Assembly: GCA_009746045.1 (NCBI GenBank)
Contig: RPFO01000643.1
Location: forward strand, 885,089 to 949,088
Length of the DNA: 64,000 nucleotides
Reading direction: 5' to 3'
DNA from: Mesostigma viride
Taxonomy: Eukaryota; Streptophyta; Mesostigmatophyceae; Mesostigmatales; Mesostigmataceae
Below the pieces are notes generated by a model that was not told the origin of the DNA, made no database searches, and saw nothing but the letters and a program-made list of their open reading frames with translations. Of this stretch, positions 11,301 through 22,962 are shown in pieces. Positions within the stretch are counted from its first letter, which is position 1. The number at the start of each line of letters is the position of its first letter. Made by a program: the position numbers and the translations under genes.

Positions 11301-11980
11301 AGGAACCTTTTACCGATATACACAAGCGAGCGGGAGAGACACCAAGGACCAAAAGGAAGCGTTTGAACATGATCATGTATCTTTTTTTATATTACATGGC
11401 TACGAACATGAAGGACACCACAACAGGATCGGGACTTGAAGGCCAGGTTTGGGACTTGAAGATCCCTTGAGAGACACGGGCAGAACGAGATAAGTACAAC
11501 ACAGCTCTACGGATAAGGAAGAAATCGGTAGATACCTATACCCCCCCCCCCCTCCCCCATGCATAACAGATACATGACCAGTCTATACATAAAAGACACA
11601 AACCAGATAGATATACGTGTTAGCAGATACAACTAATTAGCACGTAGACTGCGTCACGTGGGTACCAATAGAGGAACCTGCAACCCCTGCACACGACCAG
11701 AAGGAGGGAGGGCGCCCTAGCTGATTTCGTACAGGAACCGCTGGATGCTGACATCGTACAGCAGAGACGAGCATAGTGATTATTATAATTATTATTATTA
11801 TTATCATTATCATGAGTATTTGTCCAGAGATGAGCACTAGACCAAATCCACCACAGTGGACACGTGAATGCCCTCACAGTGCTGCGTGAGAACTTGTATA
11901 CAACTGGGGGCCTTGGCTCACCATGCCGAGCGCAACAAAGCATCTTTGGACTCACCCCCTGCGCTGGCACCAATTGCTGC
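11301..11980. other. no gene seen; second terminal hairpin motif at 11641-11660
   Basis: AT-rich spacer with C-runs and a TTATTA microsatellite at 11780-11812. A 207-codon minus-strand frame starting at 12243 crosses this region, but its central part is only the 21-base minisatellite described next. Confidence 0.4.
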
Positions 11981-11983
11981 AAA

Positions 11984-12145
11984 GCTGCTGCTTGTTGAAC
12001 AAGAGCTGCTGCTTGTTGAACAAGCACTGCTGCTTGTTGAACAAGAGCGGCTGCTTGTCGAACAAGAGCGGCTGCTTGTCGAACAAGAGCGGCTGCTTGT
12101 CGAACAAGAGCGGCTGCTTGTTGAGCCACAGCTGCTGCTTTTTGA
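11984..12145. repeat. 21-bp minisatellite, about 7.5 copies
   Basis: The unit GCTGCTGCTTGTTGAACAAGA (one base per copy varies; C for T in the middle copies) repeats with exact 21-base spacing. Because 21 is divisible by three it stays open in several frames, and gives a heptad-like Ala/Leu/Val/Gln/Arg repeat on the minus strand. Whether it is ever translated is unknown. Confidence 0.9.
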
Positions 12146-12149
12146 CACC

Positions 12150-12850
12150 ACACGACCCTCATGGAATGCATGGCTCTCCGCACAGCACGATTGCGGAGCA
12201 ATGTGGCGGTGATGCCCCCCAAAACCATGCAGTGACCAGGCACCGGGCAACACGAGAGGGCAAAAGTATGCCATCATATTGTTGTCATGGTGACCGCTGG
12301 ATACGTCTCACCCGTTTGCCACCTTGACACTTGTGCCACCCAGGTAAGCTGTGAGCAATGTGCCGTGAGACAACTAACTCAGTCCTATAGTGACGTTGAT
12401 ATCAAGCCAGAGTATCCATGTAATATGGTTAGCCTTTTCTGTATTATACAAGGGTTAATAATAGCTCAGCTACAGACTCAGCAGAATACCATGGCTGCGG
12501 ATGGCAGGTTATTAACAAGACACTCAAAACGGGAAGGGTTACAAGGGAAACTAACATGCCATGCCTGGCAGTTTTTCCAGCTTCTAACGTAAAAAAGTAA
12601 AGGCAGGGAATACTGCGTGTGCCAGGGTCACCGAAGAAAAAAGGTGGCGACGTACAGGCGACGCCCTGTGCGATGTCACGAAGCATGGCAATCGCAGACC
12701 AATCGCCCTGTTTGAGGATTCTTTTCCCCAGGGCAAAACCAGTAATCCCCCTTCCAGTCCCTATCTTTCACATAGCCCAGACTCCCAGGTTATCGTAATA
12801 GCCCTTAGGTGCAGCCACCCACTGGCCGGCTGCCCTAACATTTGACAGCA
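12150..12850. other. no gene seen
   Basis: Spacer 3' of the oxidoreductase gene; only short, motif-free frames. Confidence 0.3.
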
Positions 12851-12854
12851 GTGC

Positions 12855-13135
12855 AACCACCCCTTACATTACTAGGCCACCCTCATATCCCATATCGGGT
12901 GCGATTACCCAGTAATTACTAGGCTGTCATATAGCAGTTACGGATGACCTTCTCCTTAATTAAGGGCACTACCAATTACTAGGCCACCCTCATATTCAAT
13001 ATCGGATGCGAGTACCAGGGATCTACTAGGCCGCCCTGGCGGTTACTCATGACCTCCTTAAAAAATGACTACCAATTACTAGGCTGCCCTATCAGTCGGT
13101 CTTATCGCTCTCTAGTAGTTGGTCATGACCTTCTC
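12855..13135 (-). repeat. tandem decayed copies of the last-exon end of the oxidoreductase gene
   Basis: The true stop region (minus strand GGAGAAGGTCATGACCAACTAC plus flank) is at 13112-13140. Diverged versions occur at about 12930-12960 (GGAGAAGGTCATCC) and 13035-13065 (GGAGGTCATGAG). Each is joined to a repeated TTACTAGGC(C/T)(A/G)CCCT segment, giving units of about 90-120 bases. The copies lie downstream of the gene and do not encode anything. Confidence 0.6.
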
Positions 13136-16100
13136 CTTGGGAATTCCTTGCTCAGTCAAGATGGCGACCAATGCCTGGTGTCCCGCAGCCGCGCGCGGGG
13201 GGGGGGGGACATTGTTTGCAGCGGCAGCATTAGGAAGCCGCAGCATGTGGAGGAAGCGGCGTTGCAAGTAGCGGCGGGAGGCGCCAGTAGCGCCGTTGCA
13301 AGTAGCGGCGGGAGGCGGCAGATGAGCGGGCGTACGAGAAGCAAGAACAGCGGCGTGGGCAGCAACGGATTGGAACGGGCACGAGATCAGGAATATCGTC
13401 AGGAGAAGGGAGGAAGGGACACACACACACAGGAAACGGGAGGGAGCGACACGCACACAGGTGAAGACAGGGAGGGACGTGCACACACACAGGCAGGGGA
13501 GGGAGGGTTACACGCTGGGCTGCTTGACCAGCAAATAACTTGCAAGCAGCCGTGGGGGCACCGGCAAAGGGCCACTCCAGAGCTTGTATGACACACCCAA
13601 GTGAGCATACAACAGATGCTGGCCGGCTTACACAAGGATAGTCTGCCTTATTGTACTTTGATTGCTGCAGGCTTTCAGAATGCATGAAGCACTGGTGGTG
13701 ACTCCAAAGGGGCACTCCCGTGCTTCAACCAAGATGACTTCCTGCTCTACTTGACCTCGGCTTCCTGCTATGCTGCCCGCGCGTGAATTTTTTGCACCTT
13801 CACTCTGGGGTATGCACCATGTAAAAGCTATACGACAAACAAGTTTGTTTATACAAAGTTTGAAACTGACAAGCATTGCGTGTCAGAATAACACATACCA
13901 AGATGTTACTTTATGATTATTACTGACTGAATAATTGGCAGAATAGTCACTAAAAAAATGATATTCCAAATTGAGGATGCGTTAGATCAGATAGGAAAAC
14001 GCTCTCTAGTGCGCGTGGCACCATGGCACCAAAACAGCAAGGCAGCAAGGACGATGTCACCCTCTGGCAAGGTGACTTGCTTTCAAGCCACACGCATTGA
14101 CAGGATGACAGTAGCTGGCTTGAAAGCGACTCACCTTGCTAGATGCCGAATTTCAAGCCACGAGCACTCTGACACCAAGGAACCAGAAACCAGATGCACA
14201 GGCAAGCTTCCACAACTTTCCATCCTTTTCTGGACCTCGTCTTGCCGATGACTCCTTCAATGATTCTTATTGATTATGTACTCCAGCCATCCGTGGGGAA
14301 GCAATGCTATCGTTAAAATGCTATAATTAGCAAGGAGGACCCACCTCAGCCATGGCCTTGCCACCGACGTAGAGGGCGCCCGCGGGCTTGGGGATTGGGG
14401 TGTCGTTCTTGTACACATCCTGCGGCGCACCACATAAACGCGACCACCGGCTCGGTCCATCCATGAGGCAAGCAGCGCAGAAGATGAATCAGGCAAGCAG
14501 GGCGATGCATGTCCCAGGGACGTTTTTCTACACGCCAGCCACAACAAAGTGCATACAAGTGAAGGATCAGTCCAAGGTGCTCGAGACAGGCTGTCCATCA
14601 ACAGGCCGAAGTCTTCAAAGCCAGCGCATGAGGACAGCACAACAGCAACCACCCTCCGCCTCGCCCCTCCTCAAACCCAAGTCCATGGTTGGAGTGACTG
14701 TGGATATTCCAAAATGCTTGTCGACATGGGGAGACTCCCAGGTGTTTCAAAGGCACGCGAAGTATAGCGAGTGCAGCGTGAACATTACTTACCACTCGAT
14801 CCATCCACCCCACCCCACCCCACCCCACCCCACCCCACCCACCCCACCCCACCCCACCCCACCCCACCCCACCCCACCCCACCCACCCCACCCCACCCCA
14901 CCCCACCCCACCCCACCCCACCCCACCCACCCCACCCCACCCACCACCCACCCCACCCCACCCCACTCCTCTCTCTCTTAATGACCCCATGCACCACGGA
15001 GGATTACTGACCTGGACGAAGCCCATCTTGCCCTCCCACGAGACGTCGGACATGACAGGTGTCACCTGCACGCCGGCCGCCTCCCACTCGGCAAACTTCT
15101 CCTGTAGCGACCCAAGGAAGCCAAAAACGAAACAAAACAAGTTGTTAGAAACGGAAGAAAAGAGCAGATATTGCGAGAATGAAGCGATGACAAGATACAC
15201 CAAGTTGTCATATTAGGGCCAGGCACTCTTTGACCGGGCACTCATAGACCAGGCACTCAAAGACCGGGCACTCATAGACCAGGCACTCATAGACCGGGCA
15301 CTCATAGACCAGGCAATTATAGGCCGGGCACTCACCAAGCAAGTGAGACAACAACATACTAATAATGTTCTATGCTTTTCTACTTTATCGACATGTGTGA
15401 TAGTAATAAATATTCTTCTAGTATTATACTAACTCCTATTATTTTATGATGATTTTATTTTCCTACCTACTCTACAAACATATGACAGATTTTTGGCCTT
15501 TCATGCTTGATATGTTATATTACTATTATTATCATTATCATTATTCTAGTAGTCGTATCCTAATAATATCATTACTTTGACGCAGTTACGTGTTAATTAA
15601 TTAATAACTACTTTACTGACATTCTGTGTGCTCCTACTCTGACAACCTGTGTCCTCCCCTGCGCTCACATTGCATGCCATGAGAAGAAATCATCAATCTA
15701 GCTACCGCCGAAGGCATGGCACGGCACGCGTCCTTATCCCAACTGCCTCACCTTGTACGCCATCGTGGATGGCATGGCCGAGCCGTAGTAGAGGCGGACC
15801 TCCTTGCGATCTGTGACACCCTCCTCGATGAACGCCTTGATGGCGCTGCTCGTGCGAGAGAGGGGAGCAGCAGAAGAAGATGAAGGTGGCAGGGGAAAGA
15901 AAAGGGGGGGGGGGGGGGGGGGGGGGGGGCAGCAGACAAAGAGGAGAGAGGTGGCAGGGAAAGAAAGGAAAAAAAGGAAAGGAACAACGAGAACCGCCGA
16001 GTCAATAAAGCGTGATCAAAGTTACGTGACGAACGTTAGACAAGGGGCTGTCGCATGCGTTCCCTGAAAAAGAAAATATGAAAAAAAACTTTTTTCCTAG

Positions 16101-16428
16101 AAAACCACGGATGCGCTGCTTCACCGGGGAGGGCCAGCATTACCAACTTGGCGAAGCAAGCATCTGTGCCAGAAATGACCAAACCTCGGAGAGAGACGCT
16201 CGATACCTCCACTCTGCTGACATGATGGCCCATCGGCTTGATCAGTCGATCGCCCATATAATTCAGCCAATAAAAAAACCTCCTGCATGCCCCACACGCG
16301 TCCATCCTTGCACCAAAAAGACATGCCCCCCATACCCCCCCCGCTGACCTGATTGTCCATGTTGCGCTGGTTGTCTCATTGATACTTGCCCATGAAAAAC
16401 ACATGCCCGCTAGGTGCCAACCAGGCAA

Positions 16429-16464
<36 letters not shown>

Positions 16465-19400
16465 TGCCCCCCTCCACCCCCCTCCACCCCCCCCCACCCC
16501 CCTCCACCCCCCTCCACCCCCCCCACCCCCCGCCCCCCTCCACCCCCCTCCACCCCCCTCCACCCCCCTCCACCCCCCCTCCACCCCCCCTCCACCCCCC
16601 TCCACCCCCTCCACCCCCCTCCACCCCCCTCCACCCCCCTCCACCCCCACCCCCCTGCCTGACCTGATGCCCGTCCCGGCGGCAAATAGTAGCAGGTAGG
16701 GATACTCGTTGGCTGGCAGCTCCTCGACCTTGAAACCCTTGCCCATGACGGGGCTCATCTCCACCTCGCCACCTGGGGCGATAGGGGAGCAGGGGAGCAG
16801 CGACAGGCGCACAAGAGAGTCACAGCCAGACAGCGAGACACAGCACGTTACTTCATTATCAGCAGTCCCCATTTTCTGTCGATCAGACGACCAGCACAGG
16901 CTTGACATTGCGACAAGAGTTATATTCCATCAGTTTCTGCCCCCCCTCTCGTTGTGCCACAAACAGGGATGGAAAGCACTCTAACCTTGTAATATTGTGC
17001 TCCGCGGCTCCCCAGCGGGAGTGCGTGACTAGTGAATGGATGCATGAATGAATGGATGCATGAATGCACGAATGGATGAATGAATGCATGGTTGCATGAA
17101 TGGATGAATGGATGAATGAATGAATGCATGAATGCTTGAATGCATGAATGCTTGAATGCATGAATGCATGAATGCATGAATGGATGAATGGATGAATGGA
17201 TGAATGGATGGTTGCATGAATGGATGAATGGATGAATGCATGAGTGCATGAGTGCATGAGTGCATGAGTGCATGAGTGCATGAGTGCATGCGTGCATGCG
17301 TGCATGCGTGCATGCGTGCACGAGTGCACGAGTGCACGAGTGCACGAGTGCACGAGTGCACGAGTGCACGAGTGCATGAGTGCATGAGTGCATGAGTGCA
17401 TGAGTGCATGAGTGCATGAGTGCATGAGTGCATGAGTGCATGAGTGCATGAGTGCATGAGTGCATGAGTGCATGAGTGCATGAGTGCATGAGTGCATGAG
17501 TGCATGAGTGCATGAGTGCATGAGTGCATGAGTGCATGAGTGCATGAGTGCATGAGTGCATGAGTGCATGAGTGCATGAGTGCATGAGTGCATGAGTGCA
17601 TGAGTGCATGAGTGCATGAATGCATGAATGCATGATTGCATGATTGCATGATTGCATGAATGAATGAATGAATGGATGAATGGATGAATGGATGATTGCA
17701 TGAATGCATGATTGCATGAATGCATGATTGCATGAATGCATGATTGCATGAATGCATGATTGCATGAATGCATGCATGAATGAATGGATGAATGAATGAA
17801 TGATTGCATGATTGCATGAATGGATGAATGAATGAATGATTGCATGATTGCATGAATGGATGATAGAATGCATGAATGGATGATAGAATGGATGAGCGAA
17901 TGCATGAATGCATGAATGAATGGATGGATGAATGAATGGATGAATGAATGAATGAATGAATGGATGAATGGATGGATGGATGGATGGATGGATGAATGAA
18001 TGGATGGATGGATGAATGAATGGATGGATGAATGAATGAACGAACCAGTGACCCATCGAGCTTGCCTCTGCAAATCACTTTCCGCGTTTACAAAACGTTT
18101 AAATGGTCGCCAATGAACCCATGCTCATGTTTTGGTGGAAGCCCAGGTGGCCAAAAAGGATTGCTCCACTGTACTGCACATGCACCAGCCGCCTACCGTA
18201 GGGTAGGCAAACTACTTGACAATCACTATCAATGCCATCGTGGACACCAGATGCTACACCACACTAACACTCTTAAGAACTCCCCCCCCCCCCCCAACTC
18301 TCTACCACTCTTAAGAACGACCCCCCGAGGTCTCTAAAGCAATTAAGAACTGCCCCCCCAGCTGTCTAGCACCCTCCAGCGCTCTACAACAAGCAAGAGG
18401 CGCCCATCCCGAGCTGTCGCAAGAACTATGCGAACATGTTCCAAAGCGCTCTCTCTAACCACCCTCTACAACAAGCACTAGGGGTGCACTCACGTAGTGC
18501 ATGTGTGCGAGCATATCCACTCACCCACGGGGAGGCTGGTCATGATGGAGGCGGTCGCGCCCAGCTTGTTAATGAGGAATTCCAGCTTGCCGCTGGCAGG
18601 TGGCACGATGCAAATGGGGCAGGGTAAGTGGGTGGCCATCATCCATTGGTCACGGAGCTGTTAATCACGGAAAGTGAGAAGGGGGGCACAGGGATAACAC
18701 AAAGCAGTGCTGGTCCCTGCAGGAAGGCCTATCCAGGCTATTCAGAAAAAAGGTGGTACCCTTCATAGGCACCCTCAAGTCTACCCCAAGTCCACCCACT
18801 TCGCACCATGAGCACCTAACAAAAACCTTAGCCCCTTCACCACTCACTGTGACCTGCCCGCACCTCCTGTGAACACTTACCCCCCACCACCACCCGACTC
18901 ATGTCCTCTTGGCCTCCACCCACCCCCTACCCACCACCACCACTGCCAAGGCTAACTCCTTACGCATGTCCTCTTGGCCTCCACCCACCCCCTACCCACC
19001 ACCACCACTGCCTAGGCTAACTCCTTACGCATGTCCTCTTTGCCTCCACCCACCCCCTAGCCACCACCACCACTACCTAGGCTAAGTCCTTACGCATGTC
19101 CTCTTGGCCTCCACCCACCCCCTACCCACCACCACCACTGCCCAGGCTAGCCCTTTAACTCACGTCTTCTTGGCCTCCTTTGGCGACGATGCGATGGCCA
19201 TGAATGCAGGTTTGCTGTCGCCCACCTTGAACTGCACGTACTGGCCCGGCTTGGTGTAGGAGAGGCCAGGGACCTGATCCCAGGTAATTGGAAGGGTGCG
19301 TGGGTGGGGTGAGGTGGGTGGGTAGGTAGGTGGGTGGGTGGGCCGGGGGTGCCAAGGGGAAATATGGGAAAAAAGACGGGGGGCGGGGGGGTAATGAGGG

Positions 19401-21444
19401 TAAGAAAGGGTGGGTGATAAATGTGTGTCTGTGTGTGTGTGTGGGGGGGGGGGCTACCACACCAGTATTCATTGGGGGGGCGGTTACCACACCAGTGCCC
19501 ATGGCATCTGTCGTGGTATGTGTCACACCATGACAGTGGTGGTGGTGGTGGCAGCGGCGGCCGTGGCGGCGGTGGTCGTGGTGGTTGTGTTGTGTTGTGT
19601 TGTGTTGTGTTGTGTTGTGTTGTGTTGTGTTGTGTTGTGTTGTGTTGTGTTGCTTGCTTGTTTGTTTGTTTGTTTGCTTGCTTGCTTGCTTGCTTGCTTG
19701 TTTGTTTGCTTGCTTGCTTGCTTGTTTGTTTGTTTGTTTGTTTGTTTGTTTGTTTGTTTGTTTGTTTGTTTGTTTGTTTGTTTGTTTGTTTGTTTGTTTG
19801 TTTGTTTGTTTGTTTGTTTGTTTGTTTGTTTGTTTGTTTGTTTGTTTGTTTGTTTGTTTGTTTGTTTGTTTGTTTGTTTGTTTGTTTGTTTGTTTGTTTG
19901 TTTGTTTGTTTGTTTGTTTGTTTGTTTGTTTGTTTGTTTGTTTGTTTGTCTGTCTGTTTGTTTGTTTGTTTGTCTGTTTGTTTGTTTGTTTGCTTGCTTG
20001 GTTGTTTGTTTGTTTGTCTGTTTGTTTGATTGATTGTTTGTTTGTTTGTTTGTTTGTTTGTTTGTTTGTTTGTTTGTTTGTTTGTTTGTTTGTTTGTTTG
20101 TTTGTTTGTTTGTTTGTTTGTTTGTTTGTTTGTTTGTTTGTTTGTTTGTTTGTTTGTTTGTTTGTTTGTTTGTTTGTTTGTTTGTTTGTTTGTTTGTTTG
20201 TTTGTTTGTTTGTTTGTTTGTTTGTTTGTTTGTTTGTTTGATTGATTGTTTGTTTGTTTGTTTGCTTGGTTGTTTGTTTGCTTGGTTGTTTGTTTGTCTG
20301 TTTGTCTGTTTGCTTGTTTGTTTGATTGTTTGTTTGTTTGTTTGTTTTGGTGTGGGGGGTGGATGGGGTGGATGGGGTGGATGGGGTGGATGGGGTGGAT
20401 GGGGTGGGTGGGTGGGGGTCCAATAGCGGAATTTCCAAATTCCCACCTTGTTCCATCCAGGGCTGCGGCCCGGAGGCCCCTGCAATACCTGTATGATCGC
20501 ACCGGTCTGGAATATGGTTTCAAACGCAAAAAGCGAATAGTAAACCAAATGCTGGTGACTGGTACGCTAAATGCCGCGGACGATGCCTTGGGATATCCAT
20601 GACTAGCATGCGGGGAGCAACGTGCATGTGTACACCCTACCCTGCTTGTCTAGGCGGGGCAAGGCCACAGGATACAGGGGCGTCTTCAAGGGGCGTCTTC
20701 CACAAGAGCCAGCCCTGCCAACGCATTTCTCCGTCTCTAGATTCCGCAAGGAGGGAATCCTGGATGACCCCGTCAAATGAGACATTTATGGAAAAGGCAC
20801 TCACAGAATTTGTGTGGCCTAGATCCGCCTCCCTTGCCTCGTCCCTAGCAAAACGCGATCCCGTTCAGAAGCTACATCGTGCCATGCTTCAACAAACCCA
20901 AGCGCTTGCGGAGAAGTTGCGACTACTCACCTGGACTCACACACAAGGCGTGCATGCTAAGGGGCATTGCTCACCTCGACTCACACAAAAGGCATGCATG
21001 TTACGGGGCATGATGGACAGGCAAGTCAATGGGTTGGGAATCAAGCCAATAAAGGCGTGAGCGATGCATTGTTCTGGAAACGAGAGCTTCTTGAGACGGC
21101 CGACACCATTCCCCATGCAGAGACTCCACAAAGACGTCCATCATTGCCGTACTTTCCTGACAAGGCATCCGTCATCACCATACCTTGCTAACATCCAGGG
21201 TGATCTTGAAAATGCCTTCCGCCGCCTCCATGGTGTCGGCAATTGGGACCTTTGTCCAGACCACCTCCGCATTCCAGTCGGCGCGCGCGCCGTGACGGCT
21301 GGTTTGATGCTTTACATGAGCATCGGCGGGTGTGCACAGCGCGTGGCGCGACTTGGCGAGCGCGGCAGTTGCCTCCCCCCGCAGAAAGCCATTAAAGAAA
21401 ACAGGGGCGCACGTTTCTGACCGAGAGAGACGGCCTGCATGCAC
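13112..21444 (-). CDS. pKIWI502-type FAD/NAD(P)-binding oxidoreductase, 8 exons
   Basis: Exons (5' to 3'): 21444-21184, 19273-19164, 18592-18525, 16772-16664, 15845-15752, 15101-15012, 14419-14345, 13174-13112. All introns are GT-AG and phases agree, giving 289 codons plus stop. Residue blocks match the plant pKIWI502 protein family (ferredoxin-NADP reductase fold, function in plants poorly defined, often plastid): SYTKPGQYVQFKV and AFMAIAS (flavin-binding RxYS-like region replaced by FMAIAS, as in the family), GKLEFLINKLGATA, SPVMGKGF, LLLFAAGTGIS (NAD(P)-binding glycine motif), VRLYYGSAMPSTMAYKEKF, AGALYVGGKAMAE and the C-terminal KEKVMTNY. Exon 1 supplies about 60 residues ahead of WTKVPIADTMEAAEGIFKITLDV, rich in Arg/Ala/Ser, perhaps a targeting peptide. 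The start is uncertain: an AG lies just before it, so an upstream exon is possible. Every large intron holds a microsatellite or minisatellite. Confidence 0.88.
14806..14968. repeat. (CCCCA)n microsatellite in oxidoreductase intron 6
   Basis: About 32 units of CCCCA with occasional CCCA. On the transcribed (minus) strand it is a GGGGT repeat with G-quadruplex potential. Confidence 0.95.
15215..15335. repeat. 15-bp minisatellite in oxidoreductase intron 5
   Basis: Seven to eight copies of a unit close to GGCACTCATAGACC(A/G), alternating AGACCA and AGACCG. An ACGCAGTTACGTG(TTAA)n LINE 3' signature lies further left-to-right at 15583-15606. Confidence 0.85.
15908..15930. repeat. poly-G run
   Basis: Uninterrupted run of about 23 G in intron 4, a likely assembly and replication problem site. 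Confidence 0.8.
16433..16652. repeat. C-run and (CCCCTCCAC)n array in oxidoreductase intron 4
   Basis: About 30 C, then around 20 imperfect copies of CCCCCTCCA. Open frames of Pro or Gly/Trp/Val through it are artefacts. Confidence 0.95.
17035..18045. repeat. 1-kb ATGN-type microsatellite in oxidoreductase intron 3
   Basis: Degenerate tetramer/octamer array. The core 17230-17620 is about 45 copies of TGCATGAG (with TGCACGAG and TGCATGCG sub-blocks). The flanks are ATGA/ATGG mixtures. Block-wise variants show homogenisation in local runs. Three minus-strand frames of 349-396 codons run through it; they are artefacts. Just left of it, 16993-17030 resembles the GTGCTCC...GGGAG LINE 3' terminus, so the array may have grown from a LINE tail. 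Confidence 0.95.
18888..19164 (-). repeat. 65-bp minisatellite derived from the exon 2 / intron 2 junction
   Basis: Four copies with exact 65-base spacing (starts near 18952, 19017, 19082, 19147). Each contains, on the minus strand, GGAGGCCAAGAGGACATGCG, matching the exon 2 end and donor GGAGGCCAAGAAGAC|GTGAG. The copies lie downstream in the intron and have lost the GT at the donor position. Confidence 0.85.
19585..20346. repeat. (TTGTG)n and (TTTG)n microsatellite in oxidoreductase intron 1
   Basis: About 13 TTGTG units, then roughly 170 tetramers TTTG with blocks of CTTG and a few GATTG interruptions, then (GGATGGGGT)n to 20410. Long Cys/Leu/Phe/Val and Asn/Lys/Gln/Thr frames are artefacts. 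Confidence 0.97.
20415..21183. other. rest of oxidoreductase intron 1
   Basis: No exon needed here: exon 1 and exon 2 join in phase 0 and match the family without a gap. It holds a direct repeat (CTCACACA-AAGGC-TGCATG-T-GGGGCAT) at about 20930-21015. Confidence 0.5.
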
Positions 21445-22962
21445 GCAAAAGGAAGCGAAGCTGAAGCCGTGCTACGTTAATGGCTGAACGCGGCTTGTAC
21501 TGCACGGGAAGAACCAACGTAACGACGATGCGCGTCTTGCTCTCACCAATGAGACAGCCTACACCCTACCAATAAATGCCGTTTACACGCACAAACATGC
21601 ACTAGTATAAGTGCATGAATTTGTCACGCAGTCACAGACAATCAGTCAGCACGCGCTAAGGTTGCAGACACGCAGCTAGCAGTAGCACATTTCCTGGAAG
21701 CAGGAGTTAAATGGCACCGAGCTGCCTAGGCATACTGAAGTTTACTGGCTATGCTACCAAAAACTACAACAAGCGGAATAGCGAGCATTGCCAAAATTAA
21801 GGTAGGGGGATAGTTTCGTCAGGGGCATGCGTGCACGCACCAAATTTGTGGACGGGTGTAACAGCGACCCGGCCATTGGTGCTCCTGCTCACGCACGTGC
21901 GCACTGACTCAAAAGAGCTGCGGCCACAACGGGAGGCAGTACTGACACAGCTAGCCATGGCTGGTATTGAAATAAATTAAAGTTGTCAAAGCGGAACCTG
22001 GCAAGGGTTTTCGCAGTAATGTCGTTCGGCTTCGCCAATAAAACGGCAACCAGGTTCGCCTTGCAAGCTTTAACAGCGTGGCATCGACTTTCGGGTGTCA
22101 CAGGAATGTTCTTTGAATCGACGGTTCGACACCTCATCACCCATCACAGGCTTCGGAACGGAAATGTGGTAGGTTGTGGCCAACCTGGCAGACACGTCGT
22201 GCACGGGCTCGCTGTACTAAGCAACGCACGGCCAGCAAGAAGTGCGCTAGTAGTTGTCCAGGGAGGCTCGTAGTAGTTGTGCGAACCGAGGAACAAATCA
22301 TGGTCAACATTCCTTCTTTCTGCCAAGTTGAACTATACCCTCCTCAAGTACCAGATGCGGGGGGAGGCAGACCCGACGGGGATCTGTTGTTGTTGTTATT
22401 GTGTGTGGGCGGTTCCGCTTACGGCACTGTAGATAGCAGCTGATGGGAACATGCAGAAAACTTAGGACCGCTAGCCCCTGCGCGGGTTGTTGTTGTTATT
22501 GTGTCCCGACGGGGATCTGATAGAGAACGAACTTACAATTTAAGAGCGTAGTTGCTTTTAGTTTCGAACATGTCCGTACATTTCTGTAGCGCGGATCCTA
22601 AACTCGGCCAGGTACCACGAATCCATGCGTGCATGACGCGTGTACCTGCCTGGCCGCATAATAATTCTGCGAGGCTCTTCTCTAATAAATTCCCAGGCTC
22701 CAACAGGTGGAGCACTGACGACTGGCACACTGACGCACATTATGGCGATAAAGAATGATTTCATGGCCGAATACCTAGTAGCCAAAACGATTTCAAATAC
22801 TAGGTGAGCGATTGCTTTCCAGTATGTAGGTGAAGTGGTTTGCCTTACAGGTAGTCGTAGAAGTGCGATGCGTGGACAAACGACATTGTGCGGTAGCTAT
22901 GGGTATGATACTAGCCCGATGGCCGCGAGCACGGCAGATGCCATGGGAAGGTCCTGTCGGTA
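21445..22962. promoter_or_regulatory. divergent intergenic region between oxidoreductase and septin genes
   Basis: 1.5 kb between two head-to-head genes, so it must hold both promoters or further 5' exons. I see no clear TATA box or other named element. It contains repeated CCGACGGGGATCTG and TTGTTGTTGTTATTGTGT segments at about 22370-22400 and 22487-22520. Confidence 0.4.

Noticed and set aside
16036-16908. 290-codon minus-strand frame spanning exon 4 of the oxidoreductase
   Set aside because: Only 16772-16664 matches the family; the rest reads through a donor into the (CCCCTCCAC)n array.
16883-18078. 349-396-codon His/Ser/Ile/Phe frames
   Set aside because: Three overlapping frames of the same ATGN microsatellite, lying in intron 3 of the oxidoreductase gene.
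19147-20548. 460-codon Asn/Lys/Gln/Thr frame and Val/Cys/Leu/Phe frames on the other strand
   Set aside because: Translation of (TTTG)n in all frames; only the 110 bases of exon 2 within it are coding.
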